64,000 bases of DNA from Bradyrhizobium sp. in8p8 (GCF_000426845.1 NZ_AUGD01000002.1:744001-808000); one strand, 5' to 3'; shown: positions 31,892 to 40,536, counted from the stretch's first letter. Notes: generated by a model from the sequence alone, not told the origin. Program-made: numbers and translations.

Positions 31892-32860
31892 TCAGGCGTG
31901 CTTCTCCACCTCCACCGGCGGCGTGCCGTGGGTGTGAAAGGATTCGATCGTCTTCAGTCCCCAGGCCTGGCCCTTCTTGCGCTCCTCTTCGGTCCACACG
32001 ATCGGCTTCCAGTCGGGCGCGAGGATGAGACGCGCACCGGCATTGGCGACCTCGACACGGTTGCCGCCGGGCTCGTAGACATAGAGGAAGAAGGTCTGCT
32101 GGATCGCGTGCTTGTGCGGACCGGTCTCGATGTGCACACCGTTCTCGAGAAAGATATCGGCGGCGCGCAAGATCTCTTCGCGGCTGTCGAGCGCGTAGGT
32201 GACGTGGTGGAAGCGGCCGGGCACGCCGGAATGGTCGAGCGAATAGGCGAAATCGTAGCTCTTGTTCGACATGGTCAGCCACATCGCGGCTTCACGACCG
32301 TCGTTGAGCACGATTTGCTCGGTGAGCCGGCAGCCGAGATAGTTCTCGAAGAACTCGCGGTTGGCCTTGATGTCGACGGCAAGGCAGTTGAGATGGTCGA
32401 GCCGGCGGACGTTGACGCCGCGGGCCGGAAAGCGCTGCGCCTGGTTCTTCAGCGCGGGCTTGAGCTCCGGCGGTGCCTGATACCATTCGGTCTCGTAGTA
32501 GAGCTCGACGATATGGCCGTCGGGATCGCGGCAGCGGAAGGTTGGCCCCTGCCCCATGTCGCCGTCGATCCAGCCGATGTCGAAGCCAGAGCCCTTGAGC
32601 GCGGCGACCCGACGCTCCAGCGCCTGCTGGCTGCGTGCGCGCAGCGCCATGTGGCCCATGCCCGATGTCTTCGAAGCCGTGAGCTTGAGCGAATAGCGTT
32701 CGTAATCGTCCCAGCCGCGCAAGTAAACCGACTCGCCCTTTTGCCCGCTGACGGTCATGCCCATGACGTCGACGAAGAATTTGAGGCTCTCATCAGGCTT
32801 GGGCGTCAACAGCTCCATATGGCCGAGATGAGCGAGATCGAGGATCGGTTCGGGCTGCAT
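31892..32860 (-). CDS. Type I extradiol dioxygenase (catechol 2,3-dioxygenase family)
   Basis: Two-domain vicinal-oxygen-chelate enzyme (322 aa) that cleaves a catechol-like ring next to its hydroxyl groups with Fe(II). Domain 1 starts with H-L-G-H-M-E-L-L-T-P (residues 11-20). Domain 2 carries the metal residues: His in L-D-H-L-N-C-L near 155, His in R-F-H-H-V-T-Y near 220 and the Glu of the E-P-G-G-N-R-V-E-V signature near 270. GGAGG lies five bases before the ATG. The promoter has a 22-bp perfect inverted repeat with the same core as that before the TetR gene of the ligI operon, so it probably belongs to that regulon and not to the neighbouring nicotinate island. The substrate is unknown. 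Confidence 0.9.
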   Translation of the reverse strand: MQPEPILDLAHLGHMELLTPKPDESLKFFVDVMGMTVSGQKGESVYLRGWDDYERYSLKLTASKTSGMGHMALRARSQQALERRVAALKGSGFDIGWIDGDMGQGPTFRCRDPDGHIVELYYETEWYQAPPELKPALKNQAQRFPARGVNVRRLDHLNCLAVDIKANREFFENYLGCRLTEQIVLNDGREAAMWLTMSNKSYDFAYSLDHSGVPGRFHHVTYALDSREEILRAADIFLENGVHIETGPHKHAIQQTFFLYVYEPGGNRVEVANAGARLILAPDWKPIVWTEEERKKGQAWGLKTIESFHTHGTPPVEVEKHA

Positions 32861-33201
32861 GATTCCTCCAGGGATGTGGCTGCTATCCGCCTGACGGACG
32901 TGAGGCGCAGGGCCCGGTCGGCGCCGAGGACCGCGATTTGATTTGTACTAATGTACAAATCATTAGGTCCCGTCAACAAATCGACCATCGCGCGAGCGGC
33001 GCCCGGTGGCCCAAGGGCGCCTTCCGAGCGGACTGCAGCCTGCCCGAATGGTAAAATCTTCCCTAAGACCGTTATGGGGCAACGGGCGAGAAATGCAGCA
33101 ATTTCCGGGCACTTACGCTCCTAAGTGTGCATTGGCCACAAAGCTCCCGACTGAATTACCGCAGATTTAACGAAGCCGCCGCGCCCGGCGTTTAACCGTT
33201 T
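32861..33201. other. Intergenic region between dioxygenase and HerA-like genes
   Basis: 341 bp without a gene. It contains the TetR-type inverted repeat (32940-32961) and a second, shorter repeat CACTTA-N6-TAAGTG at 33110-33127. The rest is presumed promoter for the two divergent genes. I see no RNA gene or mobile element. Confidence 0.6.
32940..32961. promoter_or_regulatory. TetR-type operator, GATTTGTAC-N4-GTACAAATC
   Basis: Perfect 9-bp inverted repeat with spacer TAAT, about 80 bp before the extradiol dioxygenase start. The inner TTTGTAC-N4-GTACAAA is identical in arms and spacing to the site at 10955-10972 before the TetR gene. Confidence 0.7.
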
Positions 33202-35001
33202 GTGCAGCGACAGCCGCGCATAGTCGGAGCGAATTCGTTGCTCTTGCTGGGTCCACTCATCGTGACATCCTTTGGACGTGTGATTTCGGTTCGCGGATCG
33301 CTCGCCCGGGTCGGGTTATTGGCGGCAAGCCAAATGCCGATCTCGGAGGTTCGGGCGACCGTCGGCCGCTTCGTCAGCATTCGTTGCGCCAGCTCGGTCA
33401 TCGTCGCGATGATCACTGAGGTCTCCTGCGAGAACCTGTCGAGCTCCGACGGCTACATCGCCATTGCCTCGGTCGATCTGCTCGGCGAGATCCTCAACGC
33501 CGCGGACAAGGCCAAATTCCAGCGTGGCGTCACCAACTATCCGACGATCGGCGACGCCGTCGACCTGATCACCAGCCAGGAGCTGCGCACGATTTACGCG
33601 CCGACGGGGTCGGACCAGATCAATGTCGGCTTCCTCCAGCAGGATCGCTCCGTCGTCGCCTATGTCGACGTCGAGGAAATGCTGTCCAAGCACTTTGCGG
33701 TGCTGGGATCGACCGGCGTCGGCAAATCGACGGGCGTCTCGCTGCTGCTCAACGAGATCCTGAAGGCGCGGCCGAACCTGCGCATCTTCCTGCTCGACGT
33801 TCACAACGAATATGGCCGTTGCTTCGGCGACCGCGCGCTGGTTCTCAACCCGCGGAACCTGAAGCTGCCGTTCTGGCTGTTCAACTTCGAGGAGATCGTC
33901 GACGTGCTGTTCGGCGGTCGCGCCGGCGTGCCGGAGGAGCTCGACATCCTCGCTGAGGTGATTCCGCTCGCCAAGGGCGTCTACACCCAGTACCAGAACG
34001 CCGACCGCATCGGTCTCAAGCGCATCGATCCCAAGCAGATCGGCTACACCGTCGACACGCCGGTGCCCTATCGCCTCGTCGACCTGCTGTCGCTGATCGA
34101 CGAGCGTATGGGCAAGCTCGAGAACCGCTCCTCGCGCATCATCTATCACAAGCTGATCTCGCGTATCGAGGCCGTGCGCAACGACCCGCGCTACGCCTTC
34201 ATGTTCGACAACGCCAATGTCGGCGGCGACACCATGGCCGAGGTGATCAGCCATCTGTTCCGCCTGCCAGCGAACGGCAAGCCGATGACGGTGATGCAAC
34301 TCGCCGGCTTCCCGGCGGAAGTCATCGATTCCGTCGTCTCGGTGCTCTGCCGCATGGCCTTCGATTTCGGCCTGTGGAGCGACGGCGTCTCACCGCTGCT
34401 GTTCGTCTGCGAGGAAGCCCACCGCTATGCCTCCGCCGACCGCAACATCGGCTTCGGGCCGACCCGCAAGGCAGTGTCGCGCATCGCCAAGGAGGGACGT
34501 AAATACGGCGTCTATCTCGGCCTGATCACGCAGCGTCCGGCAGAGCTCGACGCGACCATCATCTCCCAGTGCAACACGCTGTTCACGATGCGCCTTGCCA
34601 ACGATCGCGACCAGGCCTTGCTGCGCGCCGCGGTGTCGGACGCCGCCGCGAACCTGCTCTCCTTCGTGCCCTCGCTCGGCACGCGCGAGGTGCTGGCCTT
34701 CGGCGAAGGCGTCGCACTGCCGACGCGCTTGCGCTTCAAGGAGGTGCCGCCGCATCAATTGCCGCGCGGCGAAGCCACCATCTCGAGCGTGCCCTCCGTC
34801 ACCTCCGGCCATGACATGCATTTCGTCAGCGCCGTGCTCGAGCGCTGGCGCGGTGCCACATCGCAGCGCGACGTGCCGAACGATCCGGTGTTCTCGGCAC
34901 CGCCGGCGAAGACGATGTCCAGCGTCGAAGCCCCGATGCTGCAGCCATCGATGGGCCTTGATCCGGACCGCTTCTCGCTGCTCAAGAAGCCGCTGCGGTA
35001 A
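33202..35001 (+). CDS. HerA-like helicase/translocase ATPase
   Basis: Hexameric DNA-translocating ATPase of the HerA/FtsK superfamily (599 aa). The N-terminal 110 residues look like a HAS barrel (S-F-G-R-V-I-S-V-R-G-S, then I-A-S-V-D-L-L-G). The ATPase follows: Walker A G-S-T-G-V-G-K-S-T-G near 175, Walker B L-L-F-V-C-E-E-A-H near 395, and the T-Q-R-P-A-E-L sensor/arginine region near 440. In archaea HerA works with the nuclease NurA in end resection; in bacteria it is often alone or part of defence modules. No nuclease gene is adjacent here. The GTG start at 33202 is needed to keep the barrel intact, but it has no ribosome site and could be off by some codons. Confidence 0.88.
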   Translation: MQRQPRIVGANSLLLLGPLIVTSFGRVISVRGSLARVGLLAASQMPISEVRATVGRFVSIRCASSVIVAMITEVSCENLSSSDGYIAIASVDLLGEILNAADKAKFQRGVTNYPTIGDAVDLITSQELRTIYAPTGSDQINVGFLQQDRSVVAYVDVEEMLSKHFAVLGSTGVGKSTGVSLLLNEILKARPNLRIFLLDVHNEYGRCFGDRALVLNPRNLKLPFWLFNFEEIVDVLFGGRAGVPEELDILAEVIPLAKGVYTQYQNADRIGLKRIDPKQIGYTVDTPVPYRLVDLLSLIDERMGKLENRSSRIIYHKLISRIEAVRNDPRYAFMFDNANVGGDTMAEVISHLFRLPANGKPMTVMQLAGFPAEVIDSVVSVLCRMAFDFGLWSDGVSPLLFVCEEAHRYASADRNIGFGPTRKAVSRIAKEGRKYGVYLGLITQRPAELDATIISQCNTLFTMRLANDRDQALLRAAVSDAAANLLSFVPSLGTREVLAFGEGVALPTRLRFKEVPPHQLPRGEATISSVPSVTSGHDMHFVSAVLERWRGATSQRDVPNDPVFSAPPAKTMSSVEAPMLQPSMGLDPDRFSLLKKPLR

Positions 35002-35099
35002 GGCAACGGTCGATCCGATACCGTCATTGCATCGGCCACCAGATTGAGCCTGCAGGCCGCATCGAGTATGGTTTCCGACCCCCAGCCGGAATCCATGCC

Positions 35100-35681
35100 A
35101 TGACAAAGACCGCCCCGCAGCGCTTCCCCGCACCCGCCCTCGATACACTCCCCGACGACATCCGCACGCGGCTTCTCGCCGTGCAGGAGAAGAGCGGCTT
35201 CGTGCCGAACGTGTTCCTGACACTGGCCTATCGTCCCGACGAGTTCCGCGCCTTTTTCGCCTATCACGACGCGCTGATGGAGAAGGACGGCGGCCTCACC
35301 AAGGCCGAGCGCGAGATGATCGTGGTGGCGACCTCTGCGGCCAACCAGTGCCAGTATTGCGTGATCGCCCACGGCGCGATCCTGCGCATCCGCGCCAAGA
35401 ACCCGCTCATCGCGGACCAGGTCGCGGTGAACTACCGCAAGGCCGACATCACGCCGCGGCAGAAGGCAATGCTCGACTTCGCGATGAAAGTCTCGACCGA
35501 GGCGCAGCGCATCTCCGACGACGATTTCGCAGCGCTCGCCCCGCACGGCTTCAGCAACGACGACATCTGGGACATCGCCGCGATCTCCGCCTTCTTCGCG
35601 CTGTCGAACCGGCTGGCGAATTTCACGGGCATGCGTCCGAACGACGAGTTCTACCTGATGGGACGCCTGCCGAAGACATGA
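35100..35681 (+). CDS. AhpD-like/carboxymuconolactone decarboxylase-fold peroxidase-related protein
   Basis: All-helical protein (193 aa) of the AhpD-like group, usually named uncharacterised peroxidase-related enzyme. The redox pair is in N-Q-C-Q-Y-C-V-I-A-H-G-A near residues 80-92, with the His four residues after the second Cys, as in AhpD. The N-terminal P-N-V-F-L-T-L-A-Y-R-P and the D-A-L-M-E-K-D-G-G-L-T-K-A-E-R-E segment are typical of this group. A role in thiol-based peroxide reduction is likely but the partner is unknown. The mgtC-type gene starts 10 bp after the stop, so the two may share a transcript. Confidence 0.88.
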   Translation: MTKTAPQRFPAPALDTLPDDIRTRLLAVQEKSGFVPNVFLTLAYRPDEFRAFFAYHDALMEKDGGLTKAEREMIVVATSAANQCQYCVIAHGAILRIRAKNPLIADQVAVNYRKADITPRQKAMLDFAMKVSTEAQRISDDDFAALAPHGFSNDDIWDIAAISAFFALSNRLANFTGMRPNDEFYLMGRLPKT

Positions 35682-35691
35682 TCGACACGCA

Positions 35692-36195
35692 ATGACAGAG
35701 CTGGACTGGCCCGAAATCCTGCTGCGCCTCGGCAGCGCGACGCTCGCCGGCAGCGCAATCGGCCTCAATCGCGACCTGCATGGCAAGCCGATCGGACTGA
35801 AGACGCTCGGCATCGTCGGGCTCTCTACCGCAACGGTCGTGCTGCTCGCGGTCGCGTTCGCCGAGCCCGGCGGGATCACCGATGCGGCGAGCCGCGTGAT
35901 CCAGGGCATTCTCACCGGTATCGGCTTTCTCGGCGCCGGCGTCATCGTCCACGAGAGCGACCGCTTTCGGGTGCGGGGCCTCACCAGCGCGGCCTGCACC
36001 TTTCTCGCCGCCTGTGTCGGCATTGCCTGCGGCGCCGGGCAGTGGAAGATCGTCCTGGTCGCGCTCGCCTTTACCTTCGTGCTGCTCACGATCGGCCGCC
36101 GCGTCGAACGCTGGCTGCATCGAGCCCTCGGCGGCAAGGAAGATCCGCAACGGACAGAGACCTTGCCGCAGACGGATTCCCGAGGGAGCGGCTAG
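35692..36195 (+). CDS. mgtC: MgtC/SapB family membrane protein
   Basis: Small inner-membrane protein (167 aa) of the MgtC family. In pathogens MgtC helps survival under magnesium limitation by acting on the F-ATPase; its role in soil bacteria is less clear. Four to five hydrophobic segments are visible. The conserved blocks are G-S-A-I-G-L-N-R-D near residue 20, L-K-T-L-G-I-V-G-L-S-T near 36 and G-I-L-T-G-I-G-F-L-G-A-G-V-I near 72-85, followed by V-R-G-L-T-S-A-A near 98. The C-terminus overlaps by four bases with the stop of the convergent P-type ATPase gene; both deal with ions, but the arrangement alone does not prove a link. Confidence 0.9.
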   Translation: MTELDWPEILLRLGSATLAGSAIGLNRDLHGKPIGLKTLGIVGLSTATVVLLAVAFAEPGGITDAASRVIQGILTGIGFLGAGVIVHESDRFRVRGLTSAACTFLAACVGIACGAGQWKIVLVALAFTFVLLTIGRRVERWLHRALGGKEDPQRTETLPQTDSRGSG

Positions 36196-38756
36196 AACCG
36201 AAGCCGGCGGCCCCACAACGGCTTGAGCAGTTCGAGCGCCGTAAGCACCAGCAATCCCGCGCCGAGCGTGATCATCAGGTCCACCAGGTGCAGGGGACCG
36301 AAACGAAAGAGACCGGACGCGGGCGGCCAGAACAGAGCCGTGGCGAGCACGAACGCAATCGAGAGAAATATCCACAGCAGCGCCGGGTTGGGGCGGAAGA
36401 AGGCAGACAAGAAGGAGGCGCTGAAGGACCGGTTGACCAGCACCAGCGCGATCACGCAGACGACGAGCGTGATGAATGCGATCGTGCGCGCCTCATCGGG
36501 CGGAAGCCCGGAACGAATCGCTCCGACGAAGATCGCGGCGATCAAGGCGAACGCCATGGCGCCCTGCAGGACGCTCCAGCCGATCAAGGGCCACGAGAAC
36601 AGCTCCGCATCGGCCCGTCGCGGCGGGCGCTGCATGACGTCGCGCTCCTCCCGCTCGGCTTCGAACACCAGCGAGCATACGGGGTCGATGATCAGCTCCA
36701 GAAAGGCGATGTGAACCGGGCCGAGAACCAGCGGCAGCCCGAAAACCAGGGGAAGCAGGGCAAGCCCGGCGATCGGAACGTGGACGGCGAAAATGAAGGC
36801 CATGGCCTTGCGCAGATTGTCGTAGATCCGGCGTCCCAGCCGGATAGAGGCGACGATGGAGCTGAAATCGTCGTCGAGCAGGACGATCGAGGATGCCTCG
36901 CGAGCGACGTCGGTGCCGCGGCCGCCCATCGCGATCCCGATATGCGCGGCTTTCAGGGACGGCGCGTCATTGACGCCGTCGCCCGTCATCGCCACGATCT
37001 CGCCGCAGCGCTTCAGCGCCTGAACGATCCGCAGCTTTTGCTCCGGCAGGACGCGCGCGAAGACGTTCACGTTTCTGACGAGCGCATCGAGCTCGCCGTC
37101 GTCCGCAAGCTTGATCTGCTCGCCAGTCACGACTTCGTTGACATGGAGTCCCGCCTGCCCGGCGATCGCCATGGCGGTCGCCGGATAGTCGCCCGTGATC
37201 ATGACGACGCGAATGCCGGCCGAGCGGCATTCACCCACCGCCTCGGGAACGCCCGGACGAAGCGGGTCGGCCAACCCCACCAAACCGATGAAGCGAAAGG
37301 CGAAGCCTTCCTGGGACGGCGGCAGGTCCTCGCCGTGGTAGGTTGCGGCGGCCACGCCGAGCACGCGAAGACCATTCTTCGCCATCACCGCGACCGCATC
37401 CCGCATCGCCTCCTGATCCGCACCATCCAGCTTACAGAGGTGCGCGATCGCCTCGGGGGCGCCTTTCGCCGCCGCGACGAGGCCCTTCTGATGCGACCAA
37501 CGCCAGACCTGGGTCATCGCCAGCAGTTCGGGGCGCAGGCCGTAGCTGCGTACCAAGGTCCGAGCGTCCGCGGCCTCGTCGTCCTGCGGGAGACCTGCAT
37601 GCACGAATGCGTGCAGCGCCTTCTCCATGGGATCGAACGGTTCCGGCGAGCTTGCCAGAACGCTGCAACGCGCCAGTTCGAAAAACTCTGTTCTTACGGG
37701 AGCCGCCTGCGAGGACCCAGCCCGCATATTTACGCCGTCGCGCAACCTCAGCTCCGCGACCGACATCCGGTTCTGCGTCAAGGTGCCGGTCTTGTCGGTA
37801 CAGAGCACCGTCGCCGAGCCAAGCACCTCGATCGCTGCGGCGCGACGCGTCAGCACGCGCGCCTTGGAGATGCGCCAGGCGCCCATGGCCATGAACACCG
37901 TCAGGACGACGGCAAACTCCTCGGGAAGCATGGACATGCCGATTGCGATGCCCCCGAGCAACGCCTGCAGCCAATCTCCGCGCAACATTCCATAGAGCAG
38001 GACAGCGGCAAGGCTGATCGCCACGCCGCCGAGAAAGCAAAGCCGAACGAGCCGGGCAGTCTGCTGCTGCAGCCGAGGCGGCTCCGGCCGCAAGCCATGC
38101 AGCGACAATCCGATCTTCCCGATCTCGCTGCGGGGCCCGGTGGCCTCGACCTCGGCCAGGCCCTCACCTCGTACGACGAGTGAGCCCGAATACACGAATG
38201 GCTGGTCGTCACCGCCCGGGCGATGATCGGTCGATGCCGCTTCCGCGGGCGGCATCTTGGCGAGCTGCTTGCGAACGGGCACCGACTCGCCGGTTAGCAG
38301 CGACTCGTCGACAGCCAGATCTCGCGCACTGACAAGCATGGCATCTGCCGGAACCCGATCGCCCTCGGAGAGGACGAGGAGATCGCCACGGACGACTTCC
38401 CGCCCTGCGATCCGCCGGCGTTCCCCGTCCCTGACCACGAGCGCTCGCGGACTGGTCAGCTCTCGCAAGGCTTCCAGCACACGTTCGGTGCGGGTCTCCT
38501 GCACGATGGTGATCACGACGGAGATGGCCCCGAACACGAGCAGAAGCAGTGCCTCGCGGAGATCGCCGAGCAGGAGGTAGACCAGCCCGCCGCACAGAAG
38601 GAGCGCGAGCATCGGTTCGCGCAGCACCTCCAGAACGATGCGCAGTGGAGTGCGCCGTTCGGACCGGGGCAGTTCGTTGTAACCTTCCTGTTGTAGCCGT
38701 AGCCGGGCCTCGGCTTCGCTCAGCCCGGCTAAACTGCCGCGTTCTACCTCACTCAC
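36192..38756 (-). CDS. P-type cation-transporting ATPase (P2-like)
   Basis: Integral membrane pump (854 aa) with the full P-type layout. The actuator motif is L-T-G-E-S near 145, the phosphorylation site D321-K-T-G-T-L-T, and the hinge T-G-D-G-V-N-D-A-P near 595. The ion site in the fourth membrane helix reads M-L-P-E-E-F-A-V-V-L near 278, and I-I-D-P-V-C-S-L-V-F-E near 690 is the expected TM6 region. These fit calcium or other divalent and monovalent cations of the P2 group; the ion is not certain. The start overlaps the stop of a 57-residue membrane protein gene by four bases, which suggests that the small protein is made in proportion to the pump. Confidence 0.93.
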   Translation of the reverse strand: MSEVERGSLAGLSEAEARLRLQQEGYNELPRSERRTPLRIVLEVLREPMLALLLCGGLVYLLLGDLREALLLLVFGAISVVITIVQETRTERVLEALRELTSPRALVVRDGERRRIAGREVVRGDLLVLSEGDRVPADAMLVSARDLAVDESLLTGESVPVRKQLAKMPPAEAASTDHRPGGDDQPFVYSGSLVVRGEGLAEVEATGPRSEIGKIGLSLHGLRPEPPRLQQQTARLVRLCFLGGVAISLAAVLLYGMLRGDWLQALLGGIAIGMSMLPEEFAVVLTVFMAMGAWRISKARVLTRRAAAIEVLGSATVLCTDKTGTLTQNRMSVAELRLRDGVNMRAGSSQAAPVRTEFFELARCSVLASSPEPFDPMEKALHAFVHAGLPQDDEAADARTLVRSYGLRPELLAMTQVWRWSHQKGLVAAAKGAPEAIAHLCKLDGADQEAMRDAVAVMAKNGLRVLGVAAATYHGEDLPPSQEGFAFRFIGLVGLADPLRPGVPEAVGECRSAGIRVVMITGDYPATAMAIAGQAGLHVNEVVTGEQIKLADDGELDALVRNVNVFARVLPEQKLRIVQALKRCGEIVAMTGDGVNDAPSLKAAHIGIAMGGRGTDVAREASSIVLLDDDFSSIVASIRLGRRIYDNLRKAMAFIFAVHVPIAGLALLPLVFGLPLVLGPVHIAFLELIIDPVCSLVFEAEREERDVMQRPPRRADAELFSWPLIGWSVLQGAMAFALIAAIFVGAIRSGLPPDEARTIAFITLVVCVIALVLVNRSFSASFLSAFFRPNPALLWIFLSIAFVLATALFWPPASGLFRFGPLHLVDLMITLGAGLLVLTALELLKPLWGRRLRF

Positions 38757-38926
38757 GTCTTCCGCCGCAGGCTCCAGAGACTTCCAACGCCCACGATAGC
38801 GGTCACGAGCAAAATCGCAACGAAGGTCTGGATGATCGTGAAGTTCAGCGCATCACGCGCGACGAACAGTGCGGTGACCGCGCCGGCGATGATGAACAGG
38901 AGACGAAAGATGATGCTCATGGTCAT
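38753..38926 (-). CDS. Small two-helix membrane protein, coupled to P-type ATPase
   Basis: 57-aa protein with two hydrophobic segments: F-R-L-L-F-I-I-A-G-A-V-T-A-L-F and I-I-Q-T-F-V-A-I-L-L-V-T-A-I-V-G-V-G, ending in a basic tail R-R-K-T. It probably spans the membrane twice. Longer in-frame starts upstream give low-complexity basic sequence and are not credible. The ATG at 38926 (or 38920) is weakly supported by GGGAC. Its stop overlaps the ATPase start (ATGA). A regulator or assembly partner of the pump is possible, as with KdpF-like peptides, but this is an inference. Confidence 0.65.
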   Translation of the reverse strand: MTMSIIFRLLFIIAGAVTALFVARDALNFTIIQTFVAILLVTAIVGVGSLWSLRRKT

Positions 38927-39065
38927 GTCCCAGTCAGCATGACCTGTAGCCCTCCCGCCCCCGCGTCGGGGCGTATCGCTGCTTCCGTAATCATGCAGGC
39001 GCACGATAGCCGCCGACGCCGCCGCGAACTTGCGGAAGATCAAGCGTGTTCGGGCCGCCGTACCG

Positions 39066-39209
39066 CTAGCGCTTTGCCATCGCCTCGAGCGCCGGGGCAA
39101 ACCGCTCGGCAAATGTCAATGTTCGGGCGTGGTGAACTGCGGCAAACGAGGCGGAGATGCCTGCTGAGGCGACGGCGAGCACGGCAATGACAAAAATCAG
39201 ACGGCGCAT
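39066..39209 (-). CDS. Small secreted or membrane-anchored peptide
   Basis: 47-aa reading frame with a strong AGGAGG six bases before its ATG. The first 25 residues look like a signal or anchor (M-R-R-L-I-F-V-I-A-V-L-A-V-A-S-A-G-I), then a short soluble part ending in M-A-K-R. No homologue is recognised. The ribosome site and the clean hydrophobic N-terminus are the arguments for a real gene. It lies between the pump operon and the ParB-like gene. Confidence 0.5.
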   Translation of the reverse strand: MRRLIFVIAVLAVASAGISASFAAVHHARTLTFAERFAPALEAMAKR

Positions 39210-39346
39210 TTCGGCCTCCTGTATGAGCTCGATAACCATAGATGGGACGGCCCGTGTTTCAGGACCGCTTCATGGCGATGAAAAATGATTTCGCTCAAGA
39301 GACCGTGATGTCATGCGAGGGATGGTGTCGCAGGGCGTCCACCGCC

Positions 39347-39970
39347 CTAATCCTCGTCCTCCGGACCGCACCAGCCAGGCAGGTAGATCGCATCCTTGCT
39401 CCTGGCCGCAGCCATGGCGATCTCGAGCGCCTTGTCGAAATCAGCGTCGACCGCCTTGCGTGACAGCCTTCTGCGCAGGAAATCCGCCCACAGGAATTCG
39501 GAGAACGGCGTAGTGTCCTTGGCGAAGCCGCCCATGCGGCGCAATTCGCCGGCAAGGCTGCGGAATGGATCGTCCTTGAGATCGGCGAGCGATTTGGGCA
39601 GGTCGCGGAACGACCGCCGCTCGCCCTTGGCGTCGTAAGGATAGACCCAGCGCCTGTTGTCCATCACGCCCCAGAAAGCCTCGCGCTCGACCATCCTGAG
39701 GTCCCCGACGATGGTCACCAGCACCTCCTTGACGCCTTCATCGTGCAGCGCGCGGCCGAGATGATGATGGTCGATGACGTAGTAGCGCTTGTCTGGACCG
39801 AAGACGACGGGAATCATGTGCTTGCCGAGCAGGTCGGCCTGCTCCTTGTTGTCGTGCTCGCGCCAGCGCTTGCGTTTCTCCCTGACCTCGCGCAGTCCGA
39901 CCGTCATCTGTGTCGGCCGGAGCGACATAATCGGGACCGGATGCACTCTCGGCTCGCGCGTGTTCGTCAT
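39347..39970 (-). CDS. ParB-like nuclease domain protein (ParBc_2 type)
   Basis: Protein of 207 aa with a ParB/Srx-like fold, of the group described as putative ParB-like nucleases rather than the plasmid partition ParB. Landmarks are L-R-P-T-Q-M-T-V-G-L-R-E-V near 17-30, the Asp/His cluster Y-V-I-D-H-H-H-L-G-R-A near 64-74, and D-N-R-R-W-V-Y-P-Y near 103-111. No DNA-binding helix-turn-helix follows, and no ParA partner lies nearby, so a partition role is unlikely. It may bind or hydrolyse a nucleotide. GAGGA lies nine bases upstream of the start. It is a lone gene. Confidence 0.85.
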   Translation of the reverse strand: MTNTREPRVHPVPIMSLRPTQMTVGLREVREKRKRWREHDNKEQADLLGKHMIPVVFGPDKRYYVIDHHHLGRALHDEGVKEVLVTIVGDLRMVEREAFWGVMDNRRWVYPYDAKGERRSFRDLPKSLADLKDDPFRSLAGELRRMGGFAKDTTPFSEFLWADFLRRRLSRKAVDADFDKALEIAMAAARSKDAIYLPGWCGPEDED

Positions 39971-40095
39971 GATCGAAAGTCCTCACACCGTTGCAGCTGA
40001 TGTTCCGGTTCCCGCGGCTCATGCCATCGGATCCAGCGGCGATAAAATGCACGACGACCGGCTTCCCCGACGCTTTGGACCATCCATTCACAAAT

Positions 40096-40111
40096 TGTGC
40101 GACTGCACAAA
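40096..40111. promoter_or_regulatory. Inverted repeat TTGTGC-N4-GCACAA
   Basis: Perfect 6-bp repeat in the 224-bp gap between the ParB-like gene and the divergent membrane protein gene at 40195. It has the form of an operator, but no matching regulator is present. Confidence 0.35.
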
Positions 40112-40194
40112 TGCACGCGCGCATTCAGAAGATTTTCTGCAACGCTCTCGTCGCCTATGCTATCAAAATCGGAGCTTCGGAGTGATCCCGCCCC

Positions 40195-40536
40195 ATGAAC
40201 AACCAGCGGCCCATAAGCTCTGATGACGAGCACCGGGTGCTCCAGTTCAGGCCGCGCACCGCGCCTTCCCGGCCGGCCCAGCGCGGCAGCGGCACCGTGC
40301 AGCCGCTGCGCATCGCACCCGAACGGCTCGACTTGTCGCGCTATGAGCAGCCCCGCGCCGAACCCGACAATTTTCGCCAGCGCATGCTTGCCAACATCGC
40401 AGCGCTGGCCTTCACCATTGCTTTGACCGCGATCGGGATCTGGCTCGCGGTCAGCATCGCCGACCTGCGCCGGACCCAGGATTGCGTGCTGATGGGCCGC
40501 CGCGACTGTATCAAGATCACGACGCCACACATCTAG
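40195..40536 (+). CDS. Hypothetical single-span membrane protein
   Basis: Unrecognised 113-aa protein. Residues 1-60 are hydrophilic and rich in Arg, Pro and Ser, probably a disordered cytoplasmic part. One membrane helix follows near residues 66-90 ([23 protein letters not shown]), then a short tail with two Cys ([10 protein letters not shown]), which may form a periplasmic disulfide. No neighbour gives a clue; acpXL follows on the same strand after 220 bp. Confidence 0.65.
   Translation: MNNQRPISSDDEHRVLQFRPRTAPSRPAQRGSGTVQPLRIAPERLDLSRYEQPRAEPDNFRQRMLANIAALAFTIALTAIGIWLAVSIADLRRTQDCVLMGRRDCIKITTPHI

Noticed and set aside
36042..38183. Plus-strand frame of about 713 codons opposite the P-type ATPase
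   Set aside because: Antisense shadow; the minus strand has all P-type motifs in order.
39347..39970. Chromosome or plasmid partition protein
   Set aside because: ParB-like fold only: no ParA gene, no helix-turn-helix part and no parS-like repeats nearby.
39991..40185. 64-codon plus-strand frame in the ParB-like/membrane-protein gap
   Set aside because: No ribosome site or coherent composition, and it runs across the operator-like repeat.
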